From: Sphingomonas pseudosanguinis
GTDB taxonomy: Bacteria > Pseudomonadota > Alphaproteobacteria > Sphingomonadales > Sphingomonadaceae
Length of the DNA: 64,000 nt
Assembly (NCBI RefSeq): GCF_014196255.1
Contig: NZ_JACIDH010000015.1
Span: 1-64,000, forward strand
Direction of reading: 5' to 3'
In this document: positions 35,313 to 44,738 of the stretch, in pieces
How the letters are laid out: each line of letters opens with the position of its first letter
How positions within the stretch are numbered: the first letter of the stretch is position 1
Translations under genes and position numbers: made by a program
The notes under the pieces: model-generated
What the model was told of the DNA's origin: nothing
What the model saw: only the letters and a program-made list of their open reading frames with translations
Database searches by the model: none

Positions 35313-35726
35313 CACTGGCGGAAAGCCGTGCCGTATAAATAGAAAGGGAACGTCTTAATAGCGGGCTACCTTCGATGGTCGTGAGCATTGCTCCGCGACA
35401 CCCGCTTCGATCAAGTAAAACTGTTTAGCTGAGCCAGTAGTAGCGGGGTCATTGTCCCACGATCCGGCGTTCGCTTCCGGCAGCAGTCGACCAAATTAAG
35501 CCGTTCCGGTATCCGCGCCAGAACGTCTGCTCCTGCCGAAACCTGCCATTACCGCTTCATTGAGCAGATCGGCAGCAGCGCGCCCCATGCTGGCCGCTCC
35601 TTTGAACAGGTCCCATTTTAGACCCTACCATCCCCGGAACTTTGGCGCCTACCGCCCCGAAGGACCGGGTATATGTTAACCGTCCATTCGCGGCGTACAA
35701 CGATCAATGGCTCTTCTGAGCAAGAC
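35313..35726. other. Gene-free stretch after the GHKL-nuclease gene
   Basis: The stretch separates two convergent transcription units. It holds the second copy of a 21-bp repeat (35486-35506). No clear hairpin-T-run terminator, gene or RNA gene is visible. Confidence 0.4.
35486..35506 (+). repeat. 21-bp direct repeat flanking the GHKL-nuclease gene, right copy
   Basis: Matches 33107-33127 at 20 of 21 positions. Confidence 0.5.
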
Positions 35727-36653
35727 CTACAAAGCGATATCCTCCGCGAAGAAATCCTCGTCGAGCCGCTTGAACTCGATCTTACGGCTTACGCGGACGC
35801 CCACGCCATATTCTATCATTAGGTCAGTCAGCCGATCCCCATCGATCAGGATGACGCGCTGGGCGAGGTGTTTGACATAATCACGCGCCTGGCTGCTGAA
35901 AGTGGAGGTGGTGACGAACACGCCCTTGGTGGCACCATGGCCGACCAGACTGCCGACGAAGGCCTGAACATCGGGACGGCCGACCGTCGTGTCGGCATAG
36001 CGTTTGGCCTGCACATAGACCCGGTCCAACCCCAGCCTGTCTTCGTTGATAACGCCGTCCACGCCGCCGTCGCCCGAACGGCCGAGTTGGGTGGCTGCGT
36101 TCTTTTGCGATCCGCCATAGCCCATTGCGATCAGCAGATCGACGATCAGTTGCTCGAAAAAGGCTGGCGTGTTCTGGACGGTGCGTTCCAGCAGTTCCGC
36201 GCGTAGGGCCGATTGCACCGCTTGATAGGCCGCTTCAATCTGCTCCTCCGGTGTGCCAGTTTCGGCTAACGGGGCGATGGCAGCGGGCGCGACATCATCG
36301 TCAACGGACTTCTGACCGCTGTAAAATTCGCGAAAGCCCTCATAGTCCTTCAGTTCGTTCACGCCGATGCGCGCGGGATTGGACGCCAGCAATGCCCGCC
36401 CCGCTTCGGTCGCGATGAAACGGCCCCGCTTCGGTGAGGCGACAAGGCCTGCCTTGGACATATAGAATTTTGCCCAATGGATGCGGTTATGTAGCAGGCG
36501 CTGCCGCCCGCTGGGCAGCATCTCTTCGCGCTCGTCCGCGCTGAGGCCGAGATCATCGGCAATGCGTTCGGCGGCATCGGCCACGCGCTGTTCGCCAGTG
36601 GCGGCGAGGCGCAGGACCGGCAGCATCAATGTCTGGTAATCAGGAATGGCCAT
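35727..36653 (-). CDS. mrr: Mrr-type restriction endonuclease
   Basis: The 308-aa protein has an N-terminal winged-helix domain (about 1-110, typical Mrr_N: PVLRLAATGEQRVADAAERI) and a C-terminal Mrr_cat nuclease domain (about 160-300) with LGRSGDGGVDGVINED (catalytic Asp) and VYVQAKRYAD (Q-x-K). Mrr cuts DNA carrying methylated bases. It is the last gene of the hsdR-hsdM-hsdS unit, four bases after hsdS. Coexistence with a cognate methylase means its specificity should differ from the M.HsdM mark. Confidence 0.9.
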   Translation of the reverse strand: MAIPDYQTLMLPVLRLAATGEQRVADAAERIADDLGLSADEREEMLPSGRQRLLHNRIHWAKFYMSKAGLVASPKRGRFIATEAGRALLASNPARIGVNELKDYEGFREFYSGQKSVDDDVAPAAIAPLAETGTPEEQIEAAYQAVQSALRAELLERTVQNTPAFFEQLIVDLLIAMGYGGSQKNAATQLGRSGDGGVDGVINEDRLGLDRVYVQAKRYADTTVGRPDVQAFVGSLVGHGATKGVFVTTSTFSSQARDYVKHLAQRVILIDGDRLTDLMIEYGVGVRVSRKIEFKRLDEDFFAEDIAL

Positions 36654-36657
36654 GGGA

Positions 36658-37926
36658 TCAGGCCGCCTTTTTACGACCGCGCTTGGCCTTTGGCGCAGTA
36701 GCGCGTTCTGTCCGGATGCGGTCGAGCAAGGCGCTGGCGGGTTCGTCAGCGGGGTCTTGCGGCACCAGCTCGCCCTTGAAGGCCTTGACCAACACCGATT
36801 GATCGAGGTGGTCGATCAGCTTGCAAGCGCTAGTCGCGTCGGAGGCTATACGGTCAACCCAATTGAGGGCCATTTCGACCAAGCGAACTAATTCACGTTG
36901 CTCCTCGATGGCCGGGACCGGGAACGTCAGGGCATTCAGGGTTGTCTGATTTATGTAGGGCTGACCGCTACCGCCTGCCAATTGATTTAAATTGGCATTC
37001 CTGAAAAATAGCACAGCATATGACAGATCAATCTGATCGGACACTGAGCGGGCAAAGATAGCATTATCGGTGATCCATGCAGGCCCCGATGAAAAATGGA
37101 CATTGCCGCACTGTGCTCCAACGCGACCGACAACCAACGTAGGAAAATCGATCAGAGCTTCGTTGTGGTAGCCACCAACTCCATTGCCACCGATCACGGG
37201 AACGTCGCCAGCGACTTGGCGCTTACTGGGCAAGTTCTTACCACTCGACCAAGTGAAGTAAGCGGAAGGATTTGCCGATTTCCATTCGCTTTTGTGATGG
37301 TGTTTTGCACGCCATTCGCACGTCAAATCGCCCCGGAAGGCGGCAGCGAGGATGGCCTGTTTGTATTTCTCGACGAGGCGGGGGATGTGGTTGAGATGGT
37401 CGCGGGCGCGTCTGGATTTGCCGGTGAGGCTGTCGATCTTCGCCATGATCCGTCGCTGTTCGGCAAGCGGCGGCACTGGAATGGTCGCGCTAGCAACGTC
37501 CTTGTCGGAAACGGCGGGGTACATAGTCCCGTCCTGCGCGGCCGACAGCTCATTTACGAACGGATCGGAGGAAACCCAACGGAACAGATAGGTTGCATCA
37601 ACGGCACCGCTAGGCCGCAGAACCGCTATGCCGGTTGAAGTCAGCTCGCCGCTTAACTCGGCGGGGACCAGCGCGATATTCTTCAGATAGGTCCGCACAG
37701 TAGAAAAAAGGGTGTCGTCGGCCTGTATGACTCGCCGTGCCCGCGACGGCGCCTCCTTTCCAGTAAAGGACTTGGGATCGGCAATCGTCTGGCTTTTATT
37801 ATCGATCGAGCCGATATCGACGTAACGGAAGGTTTGATCTGGAATTTTCGTAGGGTCGATGCTGACGAATGCGGTAGTGACATCGGCTATCGTCGCTTCT
37901 TCCCATCCTTGCGGCATATTGCTCAT
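36658..37926 (-). CDS. hsdS: Type I restriction-modification specificity subunit HsdS
   Basis: The 422-aa protein has two target-recognition domains, each followed by a helical spacer: the first about 1-175 (ending PVPPLAEQRRIMAKID), the second about 215-395 (ending PVPAIEEQRELVRLVEMAL). The paired PxPxxxEQRxI/L motifs are the conserved-region boundaries of HsdS. The Lys/Arg-rich tail (RATAPKAKRGRKKAA) is an alphaproteobacterial feature. It overlaps hsdM by four bases. Target sequence cannot be read from the protein. Confidence 0.93.
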   Translation of the reverse strand: MSNMPQGWEEATIADVTTAFVSIDPTKIPDQTFRYVDIGSIDNKSQTIADPKSFTGKEAPSRARRVIQADDTLFSTVRTYLKNIALVPAELSGELTSTGIAVLRPSGAVDATYLFRWVSSDPFVNELSAAQDGTMYPAVSDKDVASATIPVPPLAEQRRIMAKIDSLTGKSRRARDHLNHIPRLVEKYKQAILAAAFRGDLTCEWRAKHHHKSEWKSANPSAYFTWSSGKNLPSKRQVAGDVPVIGGNGVGGYHNEALIDFPTLVVGRVGAQCGNVHFSSGPAWITDNAIFARSVSDQIDLSYAVLFFRNANLNQLAGGSGQPYINQTTLNALTFPVPAIEEQRELVRLVEMALNWVDRIASDATSACKLIDHLDQSVLVKAFKGELVPQDPADEPASALLDRIRTERATAPKAKRGRKKAA

Positions 37927-39389
37927 TCCGCCGCCTCCGCCACGGCAGCAGCCTCCTCAACGCTATCCGGCTCCAATTCGTCTGAAAGAGTTTCGATCTC
38001 CTCCAGCGCTGCTTTCAGATGGCCGATGATGGCGGCAGCGATATCCTCCGGTTCGGTCAGTGACTCTTCCGTCTCTGCTTCGGTATCGCGAAGCCAGCTT
38101 ATGTCGAGGTTGTCAGCGCGGTTGGTGATGGCTGCGCGCTCGAACTTGCGCCACCGGCTGTCCTCCCCCTGATCCTGCCGCGCAGCTTCGCCATTAGCAT
38201 CAGCGCCATAGGCAGCCTCGAAATCAGCAAAGTCGGCAACTGTCAGCGGGCGAGTCTTGCCATAGGCAGGAGCATTCGCCCGCATGTCATAGACCCAGAC
38301 CGCCTTGGTGTTGCCCTTGTCGCTCTTGCCGCGTCGGAAGAACAGCACGTTGGTCTTCACGCCCTGCGCATAGAAAATGCCGGTCGGCAGGCGCAGGATG
38401 GTGTGCAGGTCGCACAGGTCCATCAGCCAGGTACGCAGGCGACGGCCCGTATTATCCTCGAACAGCACGTTATCGGGGATGACCACGGCGGCGCGGCCAC
38501 CGGGGGCCAATGCGCGCACGATATGCTCGACGAAGGCAAGTTGCTTGTTCGAGGTATCGGCCGTGATCGAGAAATCGGATCGGGTCGGTCGCCCTCCGCC
38601 TTTCTTGGTGCCAAAGGGCGGATTGGTCAGGATCAGATTGGCCTTGGGCAGCGCCTCACCATCGGGCGAGAGCGTATCGATATTTTCCATCCCACCTTCG
38701 ATGCCGTGCAGCAGCAAGTTCATCAAGCTAAGGCGATGGGTATCCGGCACCAGCTCCGCGCCGCAAAAGGCGTTGTGCCTCTGGAAGAAGGCCTGCTGCT
38801 CGGTCAGCGTGTAGAGATCGTCCGTATGATCCTTGATGTAGCGATCGGCGGCGACGAGGAAACCCGCCGTTCCGCCTGCCGGGTCCTGGATTACTTCTCC
38901 CGGCTGCGGCTGCATCAGGCGCACGATGCAGTCGATCAACGGGCGGGGCGTGAAATACTGCCCGGCACCGGATTTCTTGTCGGCCGCGTTCTTCTCCAAC
39001 AGACCTTCATAGAGGTTGCCCAGCCCCTCTTCGCGGGCGGAGAACCAGTCGAGCTTATCGATGTTGGACGTCAGCGCCTTCAGATTGGTCGGCTTGCGCA
39101 GGCGGGTTTGCGCATCAATGAATATCGCGCCGACCAGCGCGTCCTTCGCCTTGCCGAGTTCGAGCAGCATTGCCTTGTAATAATCGAGCTGCTCCATGCC
39201 TTCCCGCTTAGCGAGCAGGCCCCAGCGCCACCCTTCGGGCAACCGCTCCTCCTTGCCGGTTTCCTTCAGCATCTTGAGGAACAGCAGGTAGGTCAGCTCC
39301 GTCACATATTCATTATAGGTGACGCCGTCGTCGCGCAGGACATTGCACAGACCCCAAAGCTTGGCGACGATATCGGTGGTGGTGCTCAT
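37923..39389 (-). CDS. hsdM: Type I restriction-modification methyltransferase HsdM
   Basis: The 488-aa N6-adenine methyltransferase has the SAM motif DPAGGTAGFLVAADRYI and the catalytic NPPFGTKKGGG (NPPF) motif, with an N-terminal helical domain (VAKLWGLCNVLRDDGVTYNE, then YVTELTYLLFLKML) typical for HsdM. It methylates the site recognised by HsdS. Its ATG directly follows the hsdR TAA. Confidence 0.95.
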   Translation of the reverse strand: MSTTTDIVAKLWGLCNVLRDDGVTYNEYVTELTYLLFLKMLKETGKEERLPEGWRWGLLAKREGMEQLDYYKAMLLELGKAKDALVGAIFIDAQTRLRKPTNLKALTSNIDKLDWFSAREEGLGNLYEGLLEKNAADKKSGAGQYFTPRPLIDCIVRLMQPQPGEVIQDPAGGTAGFLVAADRYIKDHTDDLYTLTEQQAFFQRHNAFCGAELVPDTHRLSLMNLLLHGIEGGMENIDTLSPDGEALPKANLILTNPPFGTKKGGGRPTRSDFSITADTSNKQLAFVEHIVRALAPGGRAAVVIPDNVLFEDNTGRRLRTWLMDLCDLHTILRLPTGIFYAQGVKTNVLFFRRGKSDKGNTKAVWVYDMRANAPAYGKTRPLTVADFADFEAAYGADANGEAARQDQGEDSRWRKFERAAITNRADNLDISWLRDTEAETEESLTEPEDIAAAIIGHLKAALEEIETLSDELEPDSVEEAAAVAEAAE

Positions 39390-42300
39390 TTACGCGGTCT
39401 TCTTCCACAATTCTTCGTTGATTCCGGCGAGGATGCTTTCCAGCTCCCCGCCAAACACCTTGTTCAGGCGATTGAAGCCGCCATCGGCGACGAACGGCTC
39501 CTTGTCGATGGCGGCGCGGTCCACCACGATTTCTTTTTCAATCTGATCGCCGATCCGCTTAAGCCATCGCTTTTGTGGGTCGGTCCATGCGCGGCTCGCC
39601 ATTATAGCGCGCATGGCGTCGCGTACACGGTCTTCATAGGGGATAAGGGCATCGCCCAGCGCGGCCTGACGGACGAAGCCGATGACCGAGGCGGCGATTT
39701 CCTCATTGCGGGCATCGGCCCACGCACGGCGCAGATTGGCGTCTGAAAAACCCTTAGAATCCAGCGCCAGGCGCAGTTCCTTCAGATCGGCCCGGGTTAA
39801 ATCGCGGGGACGCTGAACGACGAGCTTCAGCGCGGCGATGGTGTTGATATTGTCGCGGACGAAGGCGGCGAAGCTGTCCAAAAAATCCTCAGGCTTCGCG
39901 CCGCTGCCATAGCCGCGCGACACATCGACGACCTGATCCGCGTGCTTGGAAATCGGAACATAACCGGGAGTATCGCCATCGGCCTGCCAATCGAGGATGG
40001 TGCCGATCGCGGCGCGGTCCTTCAGCCAGGCGGCAAGCCCAGGTGCATCGCCGGACATTACCCGTTGCAGCATTGCCTCTGGCGTTTCGCCCGCTGCGGC
40101 TTCGAACTGTTGCCTTGCCTCATCGGTCAGCTTCTTGATCCGGCGGCGCAGTTTCACGGCGAGCTGTTCGCGAATGGCCTCCCGCTGCTCATCGTTCTGC
40201 GCTTCCGTCATTTCGCGGACGAGCTGAGCAAAGCTGATCGACGGGTTAACAACGACAGGCTTCATGTCGGTCATGTTCTGGAGGTGGGGGTAGAGATCGA
40301 CGGCGTCGAAAATCCGGAAAACCTCCTTGCCAATTTCCGGACATTGGCGGGTCGCACGGCCGATCATCTGTTCATACAGGATGCGGCTGTTCACCCGGCG
40401 CAGAAACACAAGGTTCGTGATCTTGGGCACGTCGATGCCGGTGGTGAGCAGATCGACGGTGACGACGATTTGCGGGTTGGCATCGTTGCGGAACGAGCGA
40501 ATCCAGTTCTTCACCTTGTCCACGCTGCCCGTGATTTTCTTCACGGCTGCATCGTCGATCTCGCCATATTGCTCGGCAAAAGCGGCCTTGATGGCGCTGA
40601 CCACCATGTCCGCATGGGCATCGGTGGCGGCGAATATCAGCGTTTTGCCGGGTAGCGCCGGATCGATGTGCCGCGCCAGCTCCTCCGCCACGACGCGATT
40701 GAACTCCGGGGTAATAACCTGCCGGTTGAATGCCTCGACCTCGAAACGGATTTCGTCCGGCGCGTGGGCCAGATCGACTTCGCCGGTCCGCGTGTTCAGC
40801 AGTTCAAGCTCTTCATCCTTCTCGAACTTGATGCCGGCTCGCGCCAGCGCGGTTTCAATGCGGATCGGCGGTTCATGGTCGATCAAAAAGCCGTCGACCA
40901 CGGCCTCGCGGTAGGAATAGATGAAAACCGGATCACCGAAAATGTCGGTGGTGTGCAGCGCGGGCGTAGCCGTCAGGCCGATCTTCACCGCATCGAAATA
41001 GTCCAGCACGCGCCGATATTTCGAGATATAATCGTCCTGCCCCCGGAAGCTCAGCTCTGCGTCGGACATCTCCCGATCGAGCAGGTAGCCGCGATGACAT
41101 TCGTCGATGACCATTAGGTCATATTGGTCAACGGGCGGCATGGATGCGGCATCGGCCGCGAACAGGACACGCTTCACCAAGCCCTGAATCGTGCAGATGT
41201 GGACTTTGGTTTCCACGTCCGGGGTCACGTCGCCCAAGCCCTTGAGGCCGAAGATTTCAGCGAACGTCTTGCCGGACACAACCTTGGTGGTCGAAAACTC
41301 GCCCTCAGTCTGGTCGCCAAGAGCGCTGCGATCGACCACGAAGCAGATGCGTCGGAACCGTTTGGCCGACAGCAAGCGGTACAGCATGGCGATAGCGAGC
41401 TTGGTCTTTCCTGTGCCGGTCGCCATCGCAACCAGGACGGCGCGCTGCTCAGACGACAATGCCGCTTCCACCGAGCGAATCGCGCTTTCCTGATAATGGC
41501 GAAGCGGGAAGCCGAATTCGAATGGCTGCGTCTTAAGCGCCGCATCAGCCGCGTCCTGATCGACTTCAAGCTGCCCGGCGAGGCCTTCCGGCGTCGGCCA
41601 GTCCACCAACGCGCGACGATGGTTTGCTGCGCGGCGGGTATCGCGGAACCAGATGCCGCTCTCTGTCTCAATCTGCTTTAGATAGGATCGGCCATTCGCG
41701 CTGAACACAAATGGCACCTTGTGTTCGCCCCATGGCCCACCCGCATAGTTGAAATCGGCGCTGTCTTTTATGCCGGTTGAATAGCGCTCAGCCTGGTCGA
41801 TCGCGGCTGACACATTCTTCCGGCGTCGCTTTGCCTCCACAACGCCGATCAGAGTTGTACCAGCGAACAGGGCATAATCGGCGGGGCCATTTGCGGTTGG
41901 CCATTCAGCTATTGCAAGATTGCGACCCTTGGCGGGGCGAACACCGTTGCTGTATCGAAGGTCGCGGGTATCAACCTCCCATCCACGATCGCGCAATTGC
42001 TGATCGATAAGGGCACGGGTTTCCGCTTCGTCGAGGTCGATCTTGACCGCAGCCTTTTCACCACGCTCGACCAATTGAGCAGCCTCAGCGCGAGGTAGAG
42101 TTTCGGCTTCGGCTTGGAGGGCGGCGAGCTTGCTTGTGACTTCAGCCTTCTCGGCATCAATGTCTTGGGCGATCTTCTCCCAGGCGGCTCGCTCCTCGGC
42201 CTCGCGTGCCAATCTTGATTCTATGGCCTCGCGTGCGTGGGCCTGTTCTTCTGCTTCAAGGCGAGCGCGAGCCGCATCGCCTTCTGTTTCCGCCACCTTC

Positions 42301-42767
42301 TGCCTGAGCTTTTCAATCTCTTCGCGCAAGGCAACGGTCGCATCAACAGGCTGGCGCGGCGGCACGAATGCACCAGACTGAAAATTGGCAGCGCGGCCAT
42401 AGGTCCGATGAAACCAGATGCCCAGCGACCAAGCGAATTTCAGCGCCGTCAGAGCAGTGGAATGATTGCCCTTTGCTTCATGCACGGCGCTGTTGCCTGC
42501 TTTCCGCAGAGCATGAAAAATATCGGCTGCTTCCTTGGGAATCAGGCGATCATATGACAGGCGACGCAGCGTTTCTTCGAATGTCTCGCGCTCATCACGA
42601 TAAACGGCGTGATGCGCAGCGACCATCTTCGCCATCAATTCAGCAAACTGGCGAAGCTTAACGATGGCAGTGGAAGGATCGCTTGAGAAATAGCGTTCCG
42701 CCAGCCCTCCTAACGTTACCAGCTGTTCATCATGGGCTTCCAAAAAGCCGAAATTCAGCGAGTCCAT
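39390..42767 (-). CDS. hsdR: Type I restriction endonuclease subunit HsdR with DUF4145 N-terminus
   Basis: The 1125-aa protein starts with a DUF4145-like helical domain (about 1-120) and a coiled coil (about 155-235). Then comes a PD-(D/E)XK nuclease (DYALFAGTTLIGVVEAKRR, about 300-320) and an SF2 motor with ATGTGKTKLAIAML (Walker A), MVIDECHRGY (DEAD-like), GLTATP and QMIGRATRQCP (motif VI). It translocates and cuts unmethylated DNA with HsdM/HsdS. The leader GGGGGAG precedes ATG 42767, and the gene is first in a tight four-gene operon ending with mrr. Confidence 0.95.
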   Translation of the reverse strand: MDSLNFGFLEAHDEQLVTLGGLAERYFSSDPSTAIVKLRQFAELMAKMVAAHHAVYRDERETFEETLRRLSYDRLIPKEAADIFHALRKAGNSAVHEAKGNHSTALTALKFAWSLGIWFHRTYGRAANFQSGAFVPPRQPVDATVALREEIEKLRQKVAETEGDAARARLEAEEQAHAREAIESRLAREAEERAAWEKIAQDIDAEKAEVTSKLAALQAEAETLPRAEAAQLVERGEKAAVKIDLDEAETRALIDQQLRDRGWEVDTRDLRYSNGVRPAKGRNLAIAEWPTANGPADYALFAGTTLIGVVEAKRRRKNVSAAIDQAERYSTGIKDSADFNYAGGPWGEHKVPFVFSANGRSYLKQIETESGIWFRDTRRAANHRRALVDWPTPEGLAGQLEVDQDAADAALKTQPFEFGFPLRHYQESAIRSVEAALSSEQRAVLVAMATGTGKTKLAIAMLYRLLSAKRFRRICFVVDRSALGDQTEGEFSTTKVVSGKTFAEIFGLKGLGDVTPDVETKVHICTIQGLVKRVLFAADAASMPPVDQYDLMVIDECHRGYLLDREMSDAELSFRGQDDYISKYRRVLDYFDAVKIGLTATPALHTTDIFGDPVFIYSYREAVVDGFLIDHEPPIRIETALARAGIKFEKDEELELLNTRTGEVDLAHAPDEIRFEVEAFNRQVITPEFNRVVAEELARHIDPALPGKTLIFAATDAHADMVVSAIKAAFAEQYGEIDDAAVKKITGSVDKVKNWIRSFRNDANPQIVVTVDLLTTGIDVPKITNLVFLRRVNSRILYEQMIGRATRQCPEIGKEVFRIFDAVDLYPHLQNMTDMKPVVVNPSISFAQLVREMTEAQNDEQREAIREQLAVKLRRRIKKLTDEARQQFEAAAGETPEAMLQRVMSGDAPGLAAWLKDRAAIGTILDWQADGDTPGYVPISKHADQVVDVSRGYGSGAKPEDFLDSFAAFVRDNINTIAALKLVVQRPRDLTRADLKELRLALDSKGFSDANLRRAWADARNEEIAASVIGFVRQAALGDALIPYEDRVRDAMRAIMASRAWTDPQKRWLKRIGDQIEKEIVVDRAAIDKEPFVADGGFNRLNKVFGGELESILAGINEELWKKTA

Positions 42768-43272
42768 CGCTCCCCCTGTTCACCAATGCTCCGGTGGCTT
42801 AGCTTCCGGCGGGGATCGCAAAATATGGCAATCAGATCAAATCATATCTCAGACCGGCAGCATATCAGCTTTACGCGCCCTATATATGCGGACAGTCTGA
42901 AATCCGCTGAATCTAAGTTGCCTGTGTCTGTGAGAACAGGTAAGCAAAGGCTGAACGTCGGCATCCGATAAGATCTGCCGTTAGCCACGTCGCCGGTGAA
43001 CGGCAGAATTGTTCCAGCGTCAGACATATCTACGCCAGCACGGAAAAACATCGGCGCACGGCTTTCGTAATGCCCCGGCGTTGCGGGTCGGTCCGCCAGC
43101 ATAGACACGATGGTCGAGACCTCCGGCCGGTTTGCTCGAGCATGGTAGCTGGCATGACGCGTTCGGACATATTGTGCGGCTGAAGGACGCGCAGCATCCA
43201 CGGCGATTGGGAAGCGCCGCGGTGGCGGCGTATCGCCAACGTGCCAAACCTCGTTCAATGTCCTTGCCTCTT
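42768..43272. other. Right-end stretch of the large island, no convincing gene
   Basis: A 153-codon frame on the minus strand (42842-43303) begins over the arm-type repeats and looks compositional. Otherwise the segment holds the hsdR promoter region and leads into the arm sites at 43273. I see no RNA gene. Confidence 0.4.
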
Positions 43273-43304
43273 TGTACCCCTTCTTGTACCCCTCAGTGTG
43301 CAAC
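43273..43304 (+). repeat. Right arm-type sites: TGTACCCC x2 plus a degenerate third, period 12
   Basis: TGTACCCC occurs at 43273-43280 and 43285-43292, and a degenerate TGTGCAAC at 43297-43304. The 12-bp spacing and orientation match the triplet at 16184-16215. Confidence 0.65.
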
Positions 43305-43370
43305 TCGCTGGCAGACGGGTTGCGCGGCGACGTAAAAACAATGACTTAGCGCGCGGCAAAAATAGGTCAG

Positions 43371-43396
43371 GAATCCTGTCTCCCCGACCATCCGCA
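43371..43396. repeat. attR of the large island: 26-bp repeat
   Basis: Identical to 16112-16137, including the final 20 bases of tRNA-Pro; the rest of the tRNA is absent here. It marks the right boundary of the island and the return to chromosomal sequence. Confidence 0.92.
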
Positions 43397-43417
43397 CATC
43401 ATCATCCGCCCACCTGG

Positions 43418-44737
43418 TCAGCCGGCACCAATCCGCACATCGCGATAGCGCGGGTTGAGGATGTGAAAGACCAGCAGCGCGACCAGATAGGCCATGCCGC
43501 AGGCGATGAAGAAGGGCTGGTAGCTGCCCACCCGGTCGAGCAGCACGCCCAGCGCCTTGGAGGCGATGAACCCGCCCGTCGCACCTGCAAAGCCGCCCAG
43601 ACCGATCAGCGTTCCTTGGGCATAGCGAGGGAACTGGTCGCCCGGCAAAGCGAAGAGGTTGGTCGAAAAACCCTGATGCGCGGCGCAGGCCAGGCCGATC
43701 ATCGCGACCGCGATCCAGATACTGCTCGCCTGTGCGGCGAACATCACCGGCAGGGCGAACAGCGCGCAGGCGAACATCGCGCGCTTGCGGGCGCGGCCCG
43801 TCTCGACCCCGGTCTTCAAAAGCCGTGACGAATACCAGCCGCCCAGGATCGCGCCGACATCGGCCATGATATAGATGGCGACCAGCGGCGGGCCGAAGCT
43901 CTTCAGGTCATAGCCATAACGGCTATGGAAGAAATCCGGCAGCCAGAACAGGAAGGTCCACCAGACCGGATCGATCAGAAAGCGCCCGGTCATATAGGAC
44001 CAGGTTTCCCGGTGACGCAGCACGGTACGGAAACCCGCGCGGCCCGTCGTCGCGACCGGCTCCGCCTCGATCCAGGCGCGTTCCTCGGGCGTGATGCGCG
44101 GATGCGCGTGCGGCGGGTGATAGAGCCGCCACCACGCGCCCAGCCAGACCAGGTTGAACAACCCGGTGATGATGAACGCCCAGCGCCAGTCGAGCACCAG
44201 ATCGGCGACGATGAAACCGATCAGGAGCGGGGTCACCACCGCGCCGACATTGGCGCCGGCGTTGAAGATGCCGATGGCGAGTGCCCGCTCCTTCTTCGGA
44301 AACCATTGCGACGCGGCGGCAAGTGCGGAGGGGTAGGTCCCCGCCTCACCAAAGGCCAGCGGGATGCGCGCGATCACGAAGCCGGTGGTCGAGGTGACCA
44401 GCGTCTGGGCGAAATGCCCGACGGTCCAGCTGCCCATCGCCAGCAGATAGCCGGCACGCGGCCCGATCCGGTCGATCAGCCACCCGAACAGCAGGAAACC
44501 GACCCCGTAGGCGACCTGGAAATAGCCGGTGATGTCGCCATAGCCGCTATTGGTCCAGCCGTAGAGTGCGGTCAGCTGCGGCTTGAGAACGCCCAGCACC
44601 AGCCGGTCGATATAGCTGAGCACGACCGCCGCGAACAGCAGACCGCAGATCACCCATCGCACCCGCCCGCGCGGCGCGGGCACGGCCTGGACGGCGGTAT
44701 CGGGTCCGGTGGCGGCGGCCTGTTGCAAATCGCTCAT
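43418..44737 (-). CDS. MFS transporter, hexuronate/aldonate type
   Basis: This 439-aa major facilitator has 12 hydrophobic segments and the ExuT/GudP family look: RWVICGLLFAAVVLSYIDRL at the N-terminus, and FGEAGTYPSALAAASQWFPKKERALAIGIF in the central loop. It begins one base after the manD stop (same strand), so it is the second gene of that operon. Uptake of glucuronate, mannonate or a related acid is inferred from context. Confidence 0.88.
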   Translation of the reverse strand: MSDLQQAAATGPDTAVQAVPAPRGRVRWVICGLLFAAVVLSYIDRLVLGVLKPQLTALYGWTNSGYGDITGYFQVAYGVGFLLFGWLIDRIGPRAGYLLAMGSWTVGHFAQTLVTSTTGFVIARIPLAFGEAGTYPSALAAASQWFPKKERALAIGIFNAGANVGAVVTPLLIGFIVADLVLDWRWAFIITGLFNLVWLGAWWRLYHPPHAHPRITPEERAWIEAEPVATTGRAGFRTVLRHRETWSYMTGRFLIDPVWWTFLFWLPDFFHSRYGYDLKSFGPPLVAIYIMADVGAILGGWYSSRLLKTGVETGRARKRAMFACALFALPVMFAAQASSIWIAVAMIGLACAAHQGFSTNLFALPGDQFPRYAQGTLIGLGGFAGATGGFIASKALGVLLDRVGSYQPFFIACGMAYLVALLVFHILNPRYRDVRIGAG

Positions 44738-44738
44738 C

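Noticed and set aside
42842-43303. 153-codon minus-strand frame at the right end of the large island
   Set aside because: Its beginning is made of the arm-type repeats (reading GYKKGYKE) and the rest has no recognisable pattern; I judged it unlikely to be a gene.
16138-43370. Possible CRISPR array or toxin-antitoxin module within the island
   Set aside because: No spaced repeat array and no recognisable toxin-antitoxin pair was found; the only regular repeats are the short arm-type sites.
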